Source: Acidobacteriota bacterium
GTDB taxonomy: Bacteria; Acidobacteriota; Vicinamibacteria; Vicinamibacterales; CAVVIG01
Reading direction: 5' to 3'
NCBI GenBank assembly: GCA_023265105.1
Contig: JAHFUJ010000007.1
Span: forward strand, 1 to 39,885
DNA: 39,885 bases
Shown here piece after piece: positions 23,821-35,937 of this stretch. Every line of letters starts with the position of its first letter. Positions within the stretch are counted from its first letter, which is position 1. Made by a program: the position numbers and the translations under genes. Below the pieces are notes generated by a model that saw only the letters and a program-made list of their open reading frames with translations, was not told where the DNA came from and made no database searches.

Positions 23821-26085
23821 ATGAAGGACTCTCCGGTCAAGACGCCGCATCCTGGGCCATCGGCCGGGCCGACCTCCGGGACCGGTCCGGCGCCGGCGCC
23901 ACAGGCCCATTTCCCAACCGACAACGATGTCCACCTGTTGGACCGCGTCGCGGTCGTCTATCGCTATCGCTACATCGCCATGACGGTGTTCGTGCTGGCG
24001 GCGATGGCCATGATGATTCAAGGGTATACCGCCATTCAGGTGTACCAGACGCAAGCGCGGCTCCTCATTGAAAACGAGCGGTCGACGACGCTTCCGGGAT
24101 TGACGAGCGCGCCCGACGCGTTTTATGAAGACCCGGAACCTTACTACGAAACGCAGTACAAGATTCTGCGGGGTCGCGATCTCGCGCGCCGCGTGGTCAA
24201 GCGCGTCAAGCTCGAGACGATTCCGGAATTCAATGGAACGGCCGTGGCTCCGCCGTCGCCGGCCACGCTCCTCGGCGACGCGCGGCGACGGATTCTCGGG
24301 CTGTTCACGACGCCGCCGGCCGCCGAGCCGCCGAAGGCCGATGAGTCGCAGGACGAATCGGCGCTCGTCAGTGCCTTCATCGGGCACGTCACGGTCCAGC
24401 CTGTCCGCGGCAGCCGGCTCGTCGACGTGCTTTTCGACTCGCAGACCGCCGCGTTCGCCGCGGAGGCCGTCAACGCACTGGTGGATGAGTATGTGAATCA
24501 GAACCTCGCGTTCAAGCTGCAGGGCGCGCAGAACATGCTGGAGTGGCTCGGCAAGGAGCTCGCCAACCAGCAAAAAAAGGTGGAAGACAGCGAGCGCGGG
24601 CTCGCCGAATACCGCGATAAGCAGAACGCGATGTCGCTCGACGACAAACAGAACATCGTGCTGGCGCGGCTTAACGCGCTGAACGACGGCGTCAACAAGG
24701 CCAAAGCGAACCGCATCCAGAAGGAGTCGCTGTTCAATCAAGTCAAGTCGCTGCCGGCCGGCGCCGCGCCCGATACGCTTCCGATCATCGCGCAGAACGG
24801 CGCGATTCAAAATCTGAAAGCCAAGCTCGCCGATCTGCAGCGCGAGAAGGCGCGGCTGTCGGAACGGTACGGCGAGAAGCATCCGGCGCTGCAGAACGTC
24901 ATGGCGAGCCTTCAGGACGCGCAGCGTCAGCTCGATCTCGAAACGCAGAAAGCACTGACCAGCGTCCGAAACGAATACGAATCGGCTCTCATCGAAGAAC
25001 AGACCTTCGCGCGCTCGCTCGAAGGCGCCAAGGCCGACGCCGTCGATCTGAACCGCAAGAGCATCGACTACGGCGTGATGGAGCGCGAAGCCAAGAGCAA
25101 TCGCCAGATCTACGAAGCGCTGCTCCAGCGCGAGAAGGAACTGCGCGTGTCGAGCAACAGCCGCTCCAACAACGTGCGCATCGTCGATCGCGCCGAGGTC
25201 CCGAAATCGCCGATGTCGGCGGGTGGACGCCGCACCTGGCTCGTGTCGCTGGCTGTCGGGTTCGTGCTCGCGATCGGTGTCGCGTTCGGGCTCGATTACA
25301 TGAACGACACGATCAAGACGCCCGAAGATGTCGCGCGGCGTCTCAAGATGCCGTTCCTCGGCCTCGTGCCGTCGGTCCGCGGCGACAAGCACCCGGTGCT
25401 GGCGTCGTCAAACGTGCCGCACGATTTCGGCGAGGCCTTCAGAACGCTGCGGACGGCGCTGATCTCCAGGTACCAGGGAGACGGCACGAAGATCATGCTC
25501 GTCACGAGCGCGCAGCCGCTCGAAGGCAAGACGACGACGGCGTGCAATCTGGCGATGGCGTTGGCCTATGGCGGCGCGCGAGTCCTCGTTATCGACGGCG
25601 ACATGCGCCGGCCGGGGCTGCACCGCCCGTGGCGTCTGACGAACGAGCGCGGCCTGTCGCAAGTGCTGATCGGACAAGCCCGCGTCCGCGACGTGATCCA
25701 GCGCACGATCGATCCGAATCTGCTGGCGATTACGGCCGGCCGGACGCCCCCCAATCCGTCCGAGCTCTTGTCGTCGGATCGGATGAAGACGCTGCTGACG
25801 AATCTTTCTCACGGTCCGTTCGATTGGATCATCATCGACACGCCGCCGATCCTCGCCGTCACCGACGCGGTCATCCTCGCGCCCCTGGTCAACGGCGTCA
25901 CGTTCGTCATCGGCGCCGAGATGACCAGGCGCCGTCTCGCAGAGCGGGCGCTCGAAACCATCCTCAACAGCCATCCGAAAATGGTCGCCGTCGTCTTGAA
26001 CAAAGTCGACTTCGCGCGGAATAGGTACTACTATTCACGCTACTACGGCCACCAGTACAAGAACTACTACCAAGCCGCGGTCTAG
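23821..26085 (+). CDS. Wzc-type polysaccharide co-polymerase / tyrosine autokinase
   Basis: 754 residues, inner membrane. Order of parts: first membrane helix (about 51-72), Wzz-type domain, long coiled-coil region (about 215-425), GNVR segment ending in VDRAEVPKSPMSAGG, second helix (about 471-493), then a cytosolic BY-kinase domain with Walker A LEGKTTTACN (Lys570), Walker A' VIDGDMRRPG (Asp592, Asp594) and Walker B DWIIIDTPP. The last 20 residues contain eight tyrosines (736-738, 741-742, 746, 749-750), the usual autophosphorylation cluster. It controls export and chain length of a surface polysaccharide. No Wza-type outer membrane channel or dedicated phosphatase is seen in the window. 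Confidence 0.93.
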   Translation: MKDSPVKTPHPGPSAGPTSGTGPAPAPQAHFPTDNDVHLLDRVAVVYRYRYIAMTVFVLAAMAMMIQGYTAIQVYQTQARLLIENERSTTLPGLTSAPDAFYEDPEPYYETQYKILRGRDLARRVVKRVKLETIPEFNGTAVAPPSPATLLGDARRRILGLFTTPPAAEPPKADESQDESALVSAFIGHVTVQPVRGSRLVDVLFDSQTAAFAAEAVNALVDEYVNQNLAFKLQGAQNMLEWLGKELANQQKKVEDSERGLAEYRDKQNAMSLDDKQNIVLARLNALNDGVNKAKANRIQKESLFNQVKSLPAGAAPDTLPIIAQNGAIQNLKAKLADLQREKARLSERYGEKHPALQNVMASLQDAQRQLDLETQKALTSVRNEYESALIEEQTFARSLEGAKADAVDLNRKSIDYGVMEREAKSNRQIYEALLQREKELRVSSNSRSNNVRIVDRAEVPKSPMSAGGRRTWLVSLAVGFVLAIGVAFGLDYMNDTIKTPEDVARRLKMPFLGLVPSVRGDKHPVLASSNVPHDFGEAFRTLRTALISRYQGDGTKIMLVTSAQPLEGKTTTACNLAMALAYGGARVLVIDGDMRRPGLHRPWRLTNERGLSQVLIGQARVRDVIQRTIDPNLLAITAGRTPPNPSELLSSDRMKTLLTNLSHGPFDWIIIDTPPILAVTDAVILAPLVNGVTFVIGAEMTRRRLAERALETILNSHPKMVAVVLNKVDFARNRYYYSRYYGHQYKNYYQAAV

Positions 26086-26086
26086 A

Positions 26087-26245
26087 CCGAGTCGGCTCGA
26101 ACCAGCCGCAACGGCGATCGCGCTGGCGATCGCCTGGATTCTCTTCGCGTTCGGCGGCCGAGAGACCTGGACGCTGGTCCCGCTGTTCGCCGCGCTTCTC
26201 GCCGCGCTTGTCGTCGTCCGCCCCCCGCTTGCACGGCCTCCCTAC
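26087..26245 (+). other. Probable N-terminal coding extension of the ligase-like gene, without a normal start codon
   Basis: This stretch is in the same frame as the gene starting at 26246 and reads as two typical membrane segments (AIALAIAWILFAFGG, WTLVPLFAALLAALVVV). The frame is open back to a TGA at 25997, yet contains no ATG, GTG or TTG; the nearest candidates are CTG at 26123 or ATT at 26033, inside the kinase gene. A rare start codon or a base error in the assembly are both possible. Confidence 0.65.
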
Positions 26246-27499
26246 GTGGTCATCGACGCGGCGCTCGCCCTGGCGCTCCTCGCCTCTCTGTGTCAGCTCG
26301 TCCCGTTGCCGCCCGGCTGGCGCGATCTGCTGTCGCCGCACGCGGTCATCGTCGAACGCACGCTTCGCGTCGGTGCTGCCTGGATCTCGCCCGCCGAGGA
26401 GCACGTCGCGCGACCGCTCAGCATTCAGCCAACCCAGACGGACATCAGCCTGCTGACGGGCGTGGCGGCGATCATCCTGTTTTGGATCGCCCGCGCGCTA
26501 TTCGAAGCGGGCGGAGTGCGTCGCACGACCGCAAGAGTCGCGTGGATCGGGTTCGCGGTCTCTCTCGTCGCGATCGTCCAACGCGCGACCTCTTCAGGCC
26601 TCATGTACTGGATTTGGCAGGTTCCCGGCGGGAAGCCCTACGGCCCGTTCGTCAACCGCAATCACATGGCCACGTGGCTCGTGATGGCGATTCCGCTGGC
26701 GGTCGGCTGCCTGTTGACGCGTGTCCGCTCGAGGACCGCCGGGCGCGGCAGCCGCCTGCCTGCGATCGTGCAAGTGCTTGGCGATGCGGAGCTGTTGTGG
26801 TTGGCGGGCTCGGCGGCGCTGATGCTGGCGGCGGTGCTGATTTCGTTGTCGCGATCCGGCGTGGTGGGTCTGGCTGCCGGTGCGATCGTCGGCGGGGCCA
26901 TCGCGGTTCCCCGGCTTCGAAGGGCCGAGCGCCGCTGGCTGTGGGTGTTACCGGCGGGTGCGGTGGCGGTCGCGGTGTTCTACGCAGATCCGGGTGCGCT
27001 CGCCGACCGCTTCGCGCGCGCCCGCACGCTCGGTGCCGGAGGCCGGGCCGAGATCTGGCGTCAGACGCTGCCGATCATCCGGGATTTCCCGGTGACCGGC
27101 ACCGGAATCGGCACCTACGAACGGGCCATGCTGGTGTATCAAGAGGGGAGCCGGCGGTTCACGTTCAATCAGGCACACAATCAGTACCTGCAGCTCGCCA
27201 CCGAAGGAGGGCTGCTGGTGGCCATCCCCGCGCTCGTCGCCGCGGCGGCATTCGTCGTACTCGCGACGGCGCGGATCGGGCACGATCGGTCGGGGGCATT
27301 CTGGATTCGGGCGGGCGCGGTTGCGGCGCTGACGGGAGTGGCGACGCAAAGTCTCTGGGAGACCGGCCTGCGGATGCCCGCCAACGCGGTGTTGTGCGGC
27401 CTCATCGCAGCGATTGCCGTCCACGAGCCGCGCGTCAACCACAGTGAGGAAATACCTGCCACAGCGTCACGAAGCCACACAAAGAATCCCTCCCTTTGA
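26246..27499 (+). CDS. O-antigen ligase / Wzy-like polymerase family protein
   Basis: 417 residues from the first conventional start (GTG at 26246), but coding signal continues about 50 codons upstream (see the preceding entry). A polytopic membrane protein with about ten helices; the conserved periplasmic loop is present: RAEIWRQTLPIIRDFPVTG, GIGTYE, and NQAHNQYLQLATEGG near residue 310. This family either polymerises repeat units or ligates finished chains to a carrier. It directly follows the Wzc-type kinase, so it probably belongs to the same pathway. The last residues (about HSEEIPATASRSHTKNPSL) fall inside an imperfect palindrome whose loop supplies the stop, so the native C-terminus may be altered. 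Confidence 0.82.
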   Translation: MVIDAALALALLASLCQLVPLPPGWRDLLSPHAVIVERTLRVGAAWISPAEEHVARPLSIQPTQTDISLLTGVAAIILFWIARALFEAGGVRRTTARVAWIGFAVSLVAIVQRATSSGLMYWIWQVPGGKPYGPFVNRNHMATWLVMAIPLAVGCLLTRVRSRTAGRGSRLPAIVQVLGDAELLWLAGSAALMLAAVLISLSRSGVVGLAAGAIVGGAIAVPRLRRAERRWLWVLPAGAVAVAVFYADPGALADRFARARTLGAGGRAEIWRQTLPIIRDFPVTGTGIGTYERAMLVYQEGSRRFTFNQAHNQYLQLATEGGLLVAIPALVAAAAFVVLATARIGHDRSGAFWIRAGAVAALTGVATQSLWETGLRMPANAVLCGLIAAIAVHEPRVNHSEEIPATASRSHTKNPSL

Positions 27500-27516
27500 C
27501 GTCGTGACTCCGTGGC
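27458..27516. repeat. Imperfect palindrome spanning the ligase stop codon, possible terminator
   Basis: GCCACAGCGTCACGA (27458-27472) pairs with TCGTGACTCCGTGGC (27502-27516) at 13 of 15 positions, with a 29-base loop that contains the TGA of the upstream gene. Five T residues follow at 27519-27523, so it could terminate transcription between the converging genes. The words resemble the common CCACGAAG/CTCCGTGG type of bacterial intergenic repeat. Confidence 0.6.
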
Positions 27517-27564
27517 CATTTTTCTCCGTGTTTCTGTGGCCGCGGATGCGGCAGCCGCGATCGG

Positions 27565-28755
27565 TCAGAGGGCGAAGGATCGGAAGAGAAGCTTGCGCGC
27601 CGGCGCGTGTCTGAACAGCGCCCGAATCAGATCGCGATGGCGGTTGAAGCGGACGGTCTTCCGGACGATCGGCATGATGCCGTCGGTCCGGGCGAGGTCG
27701 AACAGCTCGTCGATGTCGTCGTCGCTCAACCGGGACGCGACCGATCGCAAGGCGTGCTGCGCGTCGAATTCGTCGGCGAGCAGATCGCGCCAGGCCTGCT
27801 CGTACGCGGCGAGCGTGGCGGCGTCGAGATGATCGTGCTCGAGCGCGTCACCGCCGATCTCGGCGGCGAGCGCGCCGCTGAGAATGCTGTAGTAAATGCC
27901 GCCGCCCGTCGTCGGCTTCACCAGTCCGGCCGCGTCGCCAACGACGAGCAACCGGTCGCCGTACGTGCGCGCGATCGCCCCGAGCGGCAGCAGCTTCTGC
28001 CGCGGCGGCGCGTCATCGTCCACGACACCCCACCGTTGGGCCACGTGCGCCAGCATCCGAGCGTAACAGCCCAACACATCGGCGGACGCCATCACGCCGA
28101 CGCGGACAGACAGCTCCGCGCCGCGCGTGACGGGAACGGCCCACGCGAACCCGTCGGGCGCGACGCCGCGGCCGAAATGCAACTCCAGTTCCGACTCGCG
28201 GGTGGCGCGCAATTCGCGCTGGGCCGTGTGCAGATACGCCTGCGGCAGCCCGAGGCCGAGCCGCCGCTGAAACGCGTAGTTCGCACCGCACGCGAGCACC
28301 AGCAGGCGCGCGCGCACCCAGCGCTCGCCGACGAGCGCGCGCACGCCGGAGGGATCCACCTCGACCGACGACACGCGAACGCCGGTCCGCAGCGCGGCAC
28401 CGGCGCCAGCGGCGCGCTCGGCGAGCGCGCGGTCGAACGCGGGGCGATCGATGACGGTCGCAAGGGGCGACGGCGTGGAGTAGGTGACCGTGATGCCTGA
28501 AGGCGAGACAAATCGCGCACTGGCCAAGGCGTTCAGGGTGGCATCGCGCGGTAAATTGAACTCTTCGAAGCTCTCGGCCGCGAGGATGCCGGTGCAGTGC
28601 ACCGGATCGCCAATCGTCGGATGTTCCTCGCAGAGCAGGACGCCGACGCCGCGGCACGCGAGCCGCTCGGCCGCGACCAGACCGGCCGGGCCTCCGCCGA
28701 CGATCAGGACATCGACCGACGCGTCGGCACCCAGCTCATGCATGTGCATTGTCAT
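27565..28755 (-). CDS. Geranylgeranyl-reductase-family FAD-dependent oxidoreductase
   Basis: 396 residues. The Rossmann FAD motif is VLIVGGGPAGLVAAERLA (GGGPAG at 20-25), the PxxC-like stretch DPVHCTGIL follows, and the second FAD motif is LLVVGDAAGLVKPTTGGGIYY. This is the pattern of geranylgeranyl reductases and related flavoproteins that saturate isoprenoid chains, but the family also includes other hydroxylases and reductases. Three in-frame ATGs open the gene (28755, 28749, 28743) without a clear ribosome site. It sits between the two halves of the polysaccharide locus, on the same strand as the glycosyltransferases but separated from them by a 92-bp gap holding a repeat. Confidence 0.82.
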   Translation of the reverse strand: MTMHMHELGADASVDVLIVGGGPAGLVAAERLACRGVGVLLCEEHPTIGDPVHCTGILAAESFEEFNLPRDATLNALASARFVSPSGITVTYSTPSPLATVIDRPAFDRALAERAAGAGAALRTGVRVSSVEVDPSGVRALVGERWVRARLLVLACGANYAFQRRLGLGLPQAYLHTAQRELRATRESELELHFGRGVAPDGFAWAVPVTRGAELSVRVGVMASADVLGCYARMLAHVAQRWGVVDDDAPPRQKLLPLGAIARTYGDRLLVVGDAAGLVKPTTGGGIYYSILSGALAAEIGGDALEHDHLDAATLAAYEQAWRDLLADEFDAQHALRSVASRLSDDDIDELFDLARTDGIMPIVRKTVRFNRHRDLIRALFRHAPARKLLFRSFAL

Positions 28756-28767
28756 TATAAGGAGCGT

Positions 28768-28850
28768 GTGAAAAAATGCGACGTTTTAGCGCAGAGTACG
28801 CAGAGTTCGCCGAGAATCCTCCGAATTTTCTTCTCGCGAGCGGTCTCTTA
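28768..28850 (+). repeat. Dispersed GCAGAG-type repeat, copy 2
   Basis: Read on the plus strand: GTGAAAAAATGCGACGTTT, GCGCAGAG, ACGCAGAG, TTCGCCGAG and AATCCTCCGAATTTTC. Order and spacing match copy 1 at 7086-7175, which lies in the opposite orientation. This copy fills the gap before the geranylgeranyl-reductase-like gene and touches the 3' end of the sugar transferase gene. Confidence 0.75.
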
Positions 28851-29453
28851 TACTTTTCGGCCGCGCGCCTCCCACTCTGCACGCCCGGTGATCCAGAACG
28901 ACAAGAGAATGAGCTTCATATCGAGGCAGAAGCTCGCGTGCTTCAGATAGAGGAGATCGAGCCTGAACTTGCTGGCACGCGAGAGGTCCCGCGGCGCGTA
29001 CACCTGCGTGAGCCCGGTAAGGCCGGGACGCACGCCGTGCCGCTGCTGATAGCCGGGAATGTCGTGCAACGCAATCAACCGGCCGTCGCCGCGCACCTCG
29101 ACCTCGCCCGGCCGGAGCGGTCGCGGCCCGACGAAACTCATGTCGCCAACCAAGATGTTCCAGAGCTGCGGCAGCTCGTCCATCGCCGTGGCACGAAGCA
29201 CGCGCCCGACGCGCGTCACGCGCGGGTCGTTCTCGGTCGCCTGAATCGGTCCGGTCTTCGCCTCGGCGTCGGGGCGCATCGACCGGAACTTCAGCGCCTG
29301 GAACACGCGGCCGCCGCGTCCCACGCGGCCTTGGGGGAAGAAGACCGAGCCGCCGTCCTCCAGCTTGATGGCGGCGGGGATCACCGCCCAGAGCGGCGCC
29401 GACGCGATCAAGCCGATCGCGGCGAGCGTCACGTCAAACGTCCGTTTGATCAT
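28848..29453 (-). CDS. Polyprenyl-phosphate sugar-1-phosphate transferase (initiating enzyme)
   Basis: 201 residues, a bacterial sugar transferase of the small monotopic type (PglC-like catalytic core). One N-terminal re-entrant hydrophobic segment ([19 protein letters not shown]), then [24 protein letters not shown], and the signature [31 protein letters not shown]. It transfers a sugar phosphate from a nucleotide sugar to the lipid carrier and so starts repeat-unit assembly. The larger WbaP/WcaJ membrane and Rossmann parts are absent. It lies 61 bp after the third GT4 gene and ends the glycan operon before a repeat. Confidence 0.92.
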   Translation of the reverse strand: MIKRTFDVTLAAIGLIASAPLWAVIPAAIKLEDGGSVFFPQGRVGRGGRVFQALKFRSMRPDAEAKTGPIQATENDPRVTRVGRVLRATAMDELPQLWNILVGDMSFVGPRPLRPGEVEVRGDGRLIALHDIPGYQQRHGVRPGLTGLTQVYAPRDLSRASKFRLDLLYLKHASFCLDMKLILLSFWITGRAEWEARGRKV

Positions 29454-29514
29454 TCGTCACGGCTCGCGGGGACCCCTCACGGCGCCGGGGCCTCCGCCTC
29501 CGCTCGCTTTCCCT

Positions 29515-33621
<4,107 letters not shown>

Positions 33622-33625
<4 letters not shown>

Positions 33626-34719
33626 GCGGCGTGCCCCGGCGCGGCCGGCCACAGGACCAGATGCCGCAAGCGGTCGGCGAAATGCTGTGCGGTGAACGTC
33701 TGCCGGAAGCGCGCCTGCCCGATACGGCCGAACCGATCGCGCAGCTCGGCGTTCAGGAACAGGCGCGAGACGGCGCCGACAAGCGCCTCGTCGTCGCGCG
33801 AGGGGACGACAAGGCCGGTCACGCCGTCCTCGACGATCTCGGCCGGCGCGCCCGGTCCGCTGATGCACGCCTTGCCCGCGCGCATCGCTTCGAGGAACAC
33901 GAGGCCGAATCCTTCGCCCTCGCTCGGCAGGACGAAGAAGGTGCAGCGTCGATACCAGGCAGCCAGCTCGTCGTCGGTTACGACACCGACGAACCGCACG
34001 GCGTCGGTCACGCCGAGCTCGGCCGCGATCGCCTCCAATCGGCGCCGATCATCGCCGTCGCCCACGAGCACCAGCGTCGCGCGCGGCGCGCGCGCTCTCA
34101 CCGACGGCCACGCGCGGATCAAACGCTCGTGGCCTTTGTACGTATCCGCGGACGACATCCGCGAGACCATCAGCGCGACGTCGTCTGGCGCGGACACGTC
34201 CGGCGATGCCGAGCGCGCCTCGGCCGGGAGGCCGAGCGGGCAGACGTCGATCGATCGGTCTTTGAACCGTGGATTCGCCCGCACGAAGCGATCGGCGGTG
34301 TGGCGGGAGATGGCAATCAAGCGGCCGCAGCGATCGGCCACGAACCGCTCGGCCGCCGTGAGCGGGCGCCAGACCTCGACGCCAAGCAGGAAGAGGGCGG
34401 CGCGCGCGCCGCGCAGCAGCATCGGCACGGCAATCGACGCCACGTGCACGTGCATCAAGACGACGAGCGTGTCGTCACAACGACGGGTGGCGCGCTCGAT
34501 CGCCCACGATCCGAGCTTCAGCCGCGAACCCGCGGCCAGCCGCGTGCGCGTTCGGGCCGGTATCGCGTAGGCGGCCGGAACATCGGTGTCGCGGAACGAC
34601 CACACGTCGATCGGCTGGCGGAACGCGCCGGCGAGCGCACCAACCGTCTCGCATCCGAGACGTTGCACGCCGCCCCGCGCGAACAGCTCGGTCGTCACGA
34701 TGAGAAGGCGATCGGGCAT
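33622..34719 (-). CDS. GT4 family glycosyltransferase
   Basis: 365 residues. Opens RLLIVTTELFARGGVQRL, the Gly-rich acceptor-side loop of GT-B enzymes; the donor domain has VSRMSSADTYKGHERLI, LVLVGDGDDRRRLEAIA and the E-x7-E motif in GEGFGLVFLEAMRAGK, followed by APAEIVEDGVTGLVV. It probably adds one sugar to the lipid-linked repeat unit on the cytosolic face. The ATG at 34719 is the first credible start; the long upstream frame is the shadow of the neighbouring gene. The stop overlaps the carbamoyltransferase start (GTGA). Confidence 0.9.
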
Positions 34720-34751
34720 CGCTATAGCCTTTTCAGGCTCCGGCCCGTCAT

Positions 34752-35918
34752 TTAGTGCTCCACGGCGCGTTCGTACGCCCTGAGCATCTGACCCGCCAAA
34801 CGGTCCCAACACAGGTAGGTGCGGACCTCGCGACGGCCGTTGGCTCCCATGGCCCGCGCCGTCGGCCGATCGGCGATCAAGGTCGTCAGCGCGGCACCAA
34901 CCGCGTCGGCGGTGTTGTCCACCCAGAAACCCGCGCGCCACGCCTCGATCTGCGGCCACGGACAGTTGCGGCTGACCACGACCGGAAGGCCGGCGGCCAT
35001 CGCCTCCGCGACGCTCAGACCGAAGTTCTCGGAATGCGAGGCCAGGGCGAACGCGTCGGCGCTGGCCAGCGCGAGCCGGCGATCGTCGCCCGTCAGGTGG
35101 CCCGCAAAATGGACGCGGCCGGCGAGGATCAGATCGCGCGCGGCCGTCTGGAGGCGTTCGATGTATTCCGGCTCGCCGGTCCCGGCCACGAGCAGGCTGA
35201 CTCGTTCCGCGGGCAGACGCCGGAAGGCCTCGATGAGTGTCTCGAGACCCTTCTTGGGATGCAGACGTCCGAGGAACAACACGAGGAAATCGGCGGGCTG
35301 CACGCCGAAGCGCGCGCGGAACGCGTCGGAACGGTCCGGCACCGGCGCGTCGAGATCGTCGAGGCCGTTGGGTACGAGCACGGTCTCGGTGCCTAACCGG
35401 AGGGCGGCGATCACGTCGGACTCTTCCTGGCTCGTCGCGTGGAGGAGGCGTGCGCCCCGAAGCGTTGGGGCCTCGACGAGCCAGTAGCTGAGCCACTTTG
35501 TTTCCATCCGCCCGTGATCGAACGACCACGGGTGCAGCATGCCGCGCGGCGAAAGAACGTACGGCAGTCCGGTGCGCCGGCACCACCGTGCGGCCGTCCA
35601 CCCGAACAGATTCCAGCAGCCGTGCACGTGGACCAGATCGCAGCCACGGTGACGCGCGTCGAGGACCCGCGTCAGCGCCGCCGACCGGAAGTATCGTTTT
35701 GGAAACGACCGCGGCACGTACGTCACCGGTACGGTGTCGAACGTCGCCTGTCCGGTCACGGACGGCGGAAGTTCATCCGCGCCGTTCGCGGTGGTCGTCA
35801 CGACGTCGACCTCGACGCCGGCGCGCTGGAGCGCGCGACACAGACCGAGTACGCTTCGCGGCGGGCCGCCGTAGACGAACGCGGGGGCGAAATACGGCGT
35901 GATGTGCAGAATCCGCAT
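34752..35918 (-). CDS. GT4 family glycosyltransferase
   Basis: 388 residues. Starts MRILHITPYFAPAFVYGGPP, with the acceptor loop GGPPRSVLGLCRALQRAG; the donor half has FLGRLHPKKGLETLIEAF, VAGTGEPEYIERLQ and the E-x7-E motif in SENFGLSVAEAMAAGLPVV. The fold and length are normal for GT4; the sugar is unknown. The ATG at 35918 begins exactly at the conserved strand; 50 further in-frame residues upstream overlap the polymerase gene and look non-coding. Spacing is 19 bp from the upstream gene and 32 bp to the next. Confidence 0.9.
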   Translation of the reverse strand: MRILHITPYFAPAFVYGGPPRSVLGLCRALQRAGVEVDVVTTTANGADELPPSVTGQATFDTVPVTYVPRSFPKRYFRSAALTRVLDARHRGCDLVHVHGCWNLFGWTAARWCRRTGLPYVLSPRGMLHPWSFDHGRMETKWLSYWLVEAPTLRGARLLHATSQEESDVIAALRLGTETVLVPNGLDDLDAPVPDRSDAFRARFGVQPADFLVLFLGRLHPKKGLETLIEAFRRLPAERVSLLVAGTGEPEYIERLQTAARDLILAGRVHFAGHLTGDDRRLALASADAFALASHSENFGLSVAEAMAAGLPVVVSRNCPWPQIEAWRAGFWVDNTADAVGAALTTLIADRPTARAMGANGRREVRTYLCWDRLAGQMLRAYERAVEH

Positions 35919-35937
35919 CAGCGAACCGAACGGCTCG

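Noticed and set aside
23803-25392. 529-codon open frame opposite the Wzc-type kinase
   Set aside because: Mirrors the coiled-coil region of the kinase and lacks any recognisable feature.
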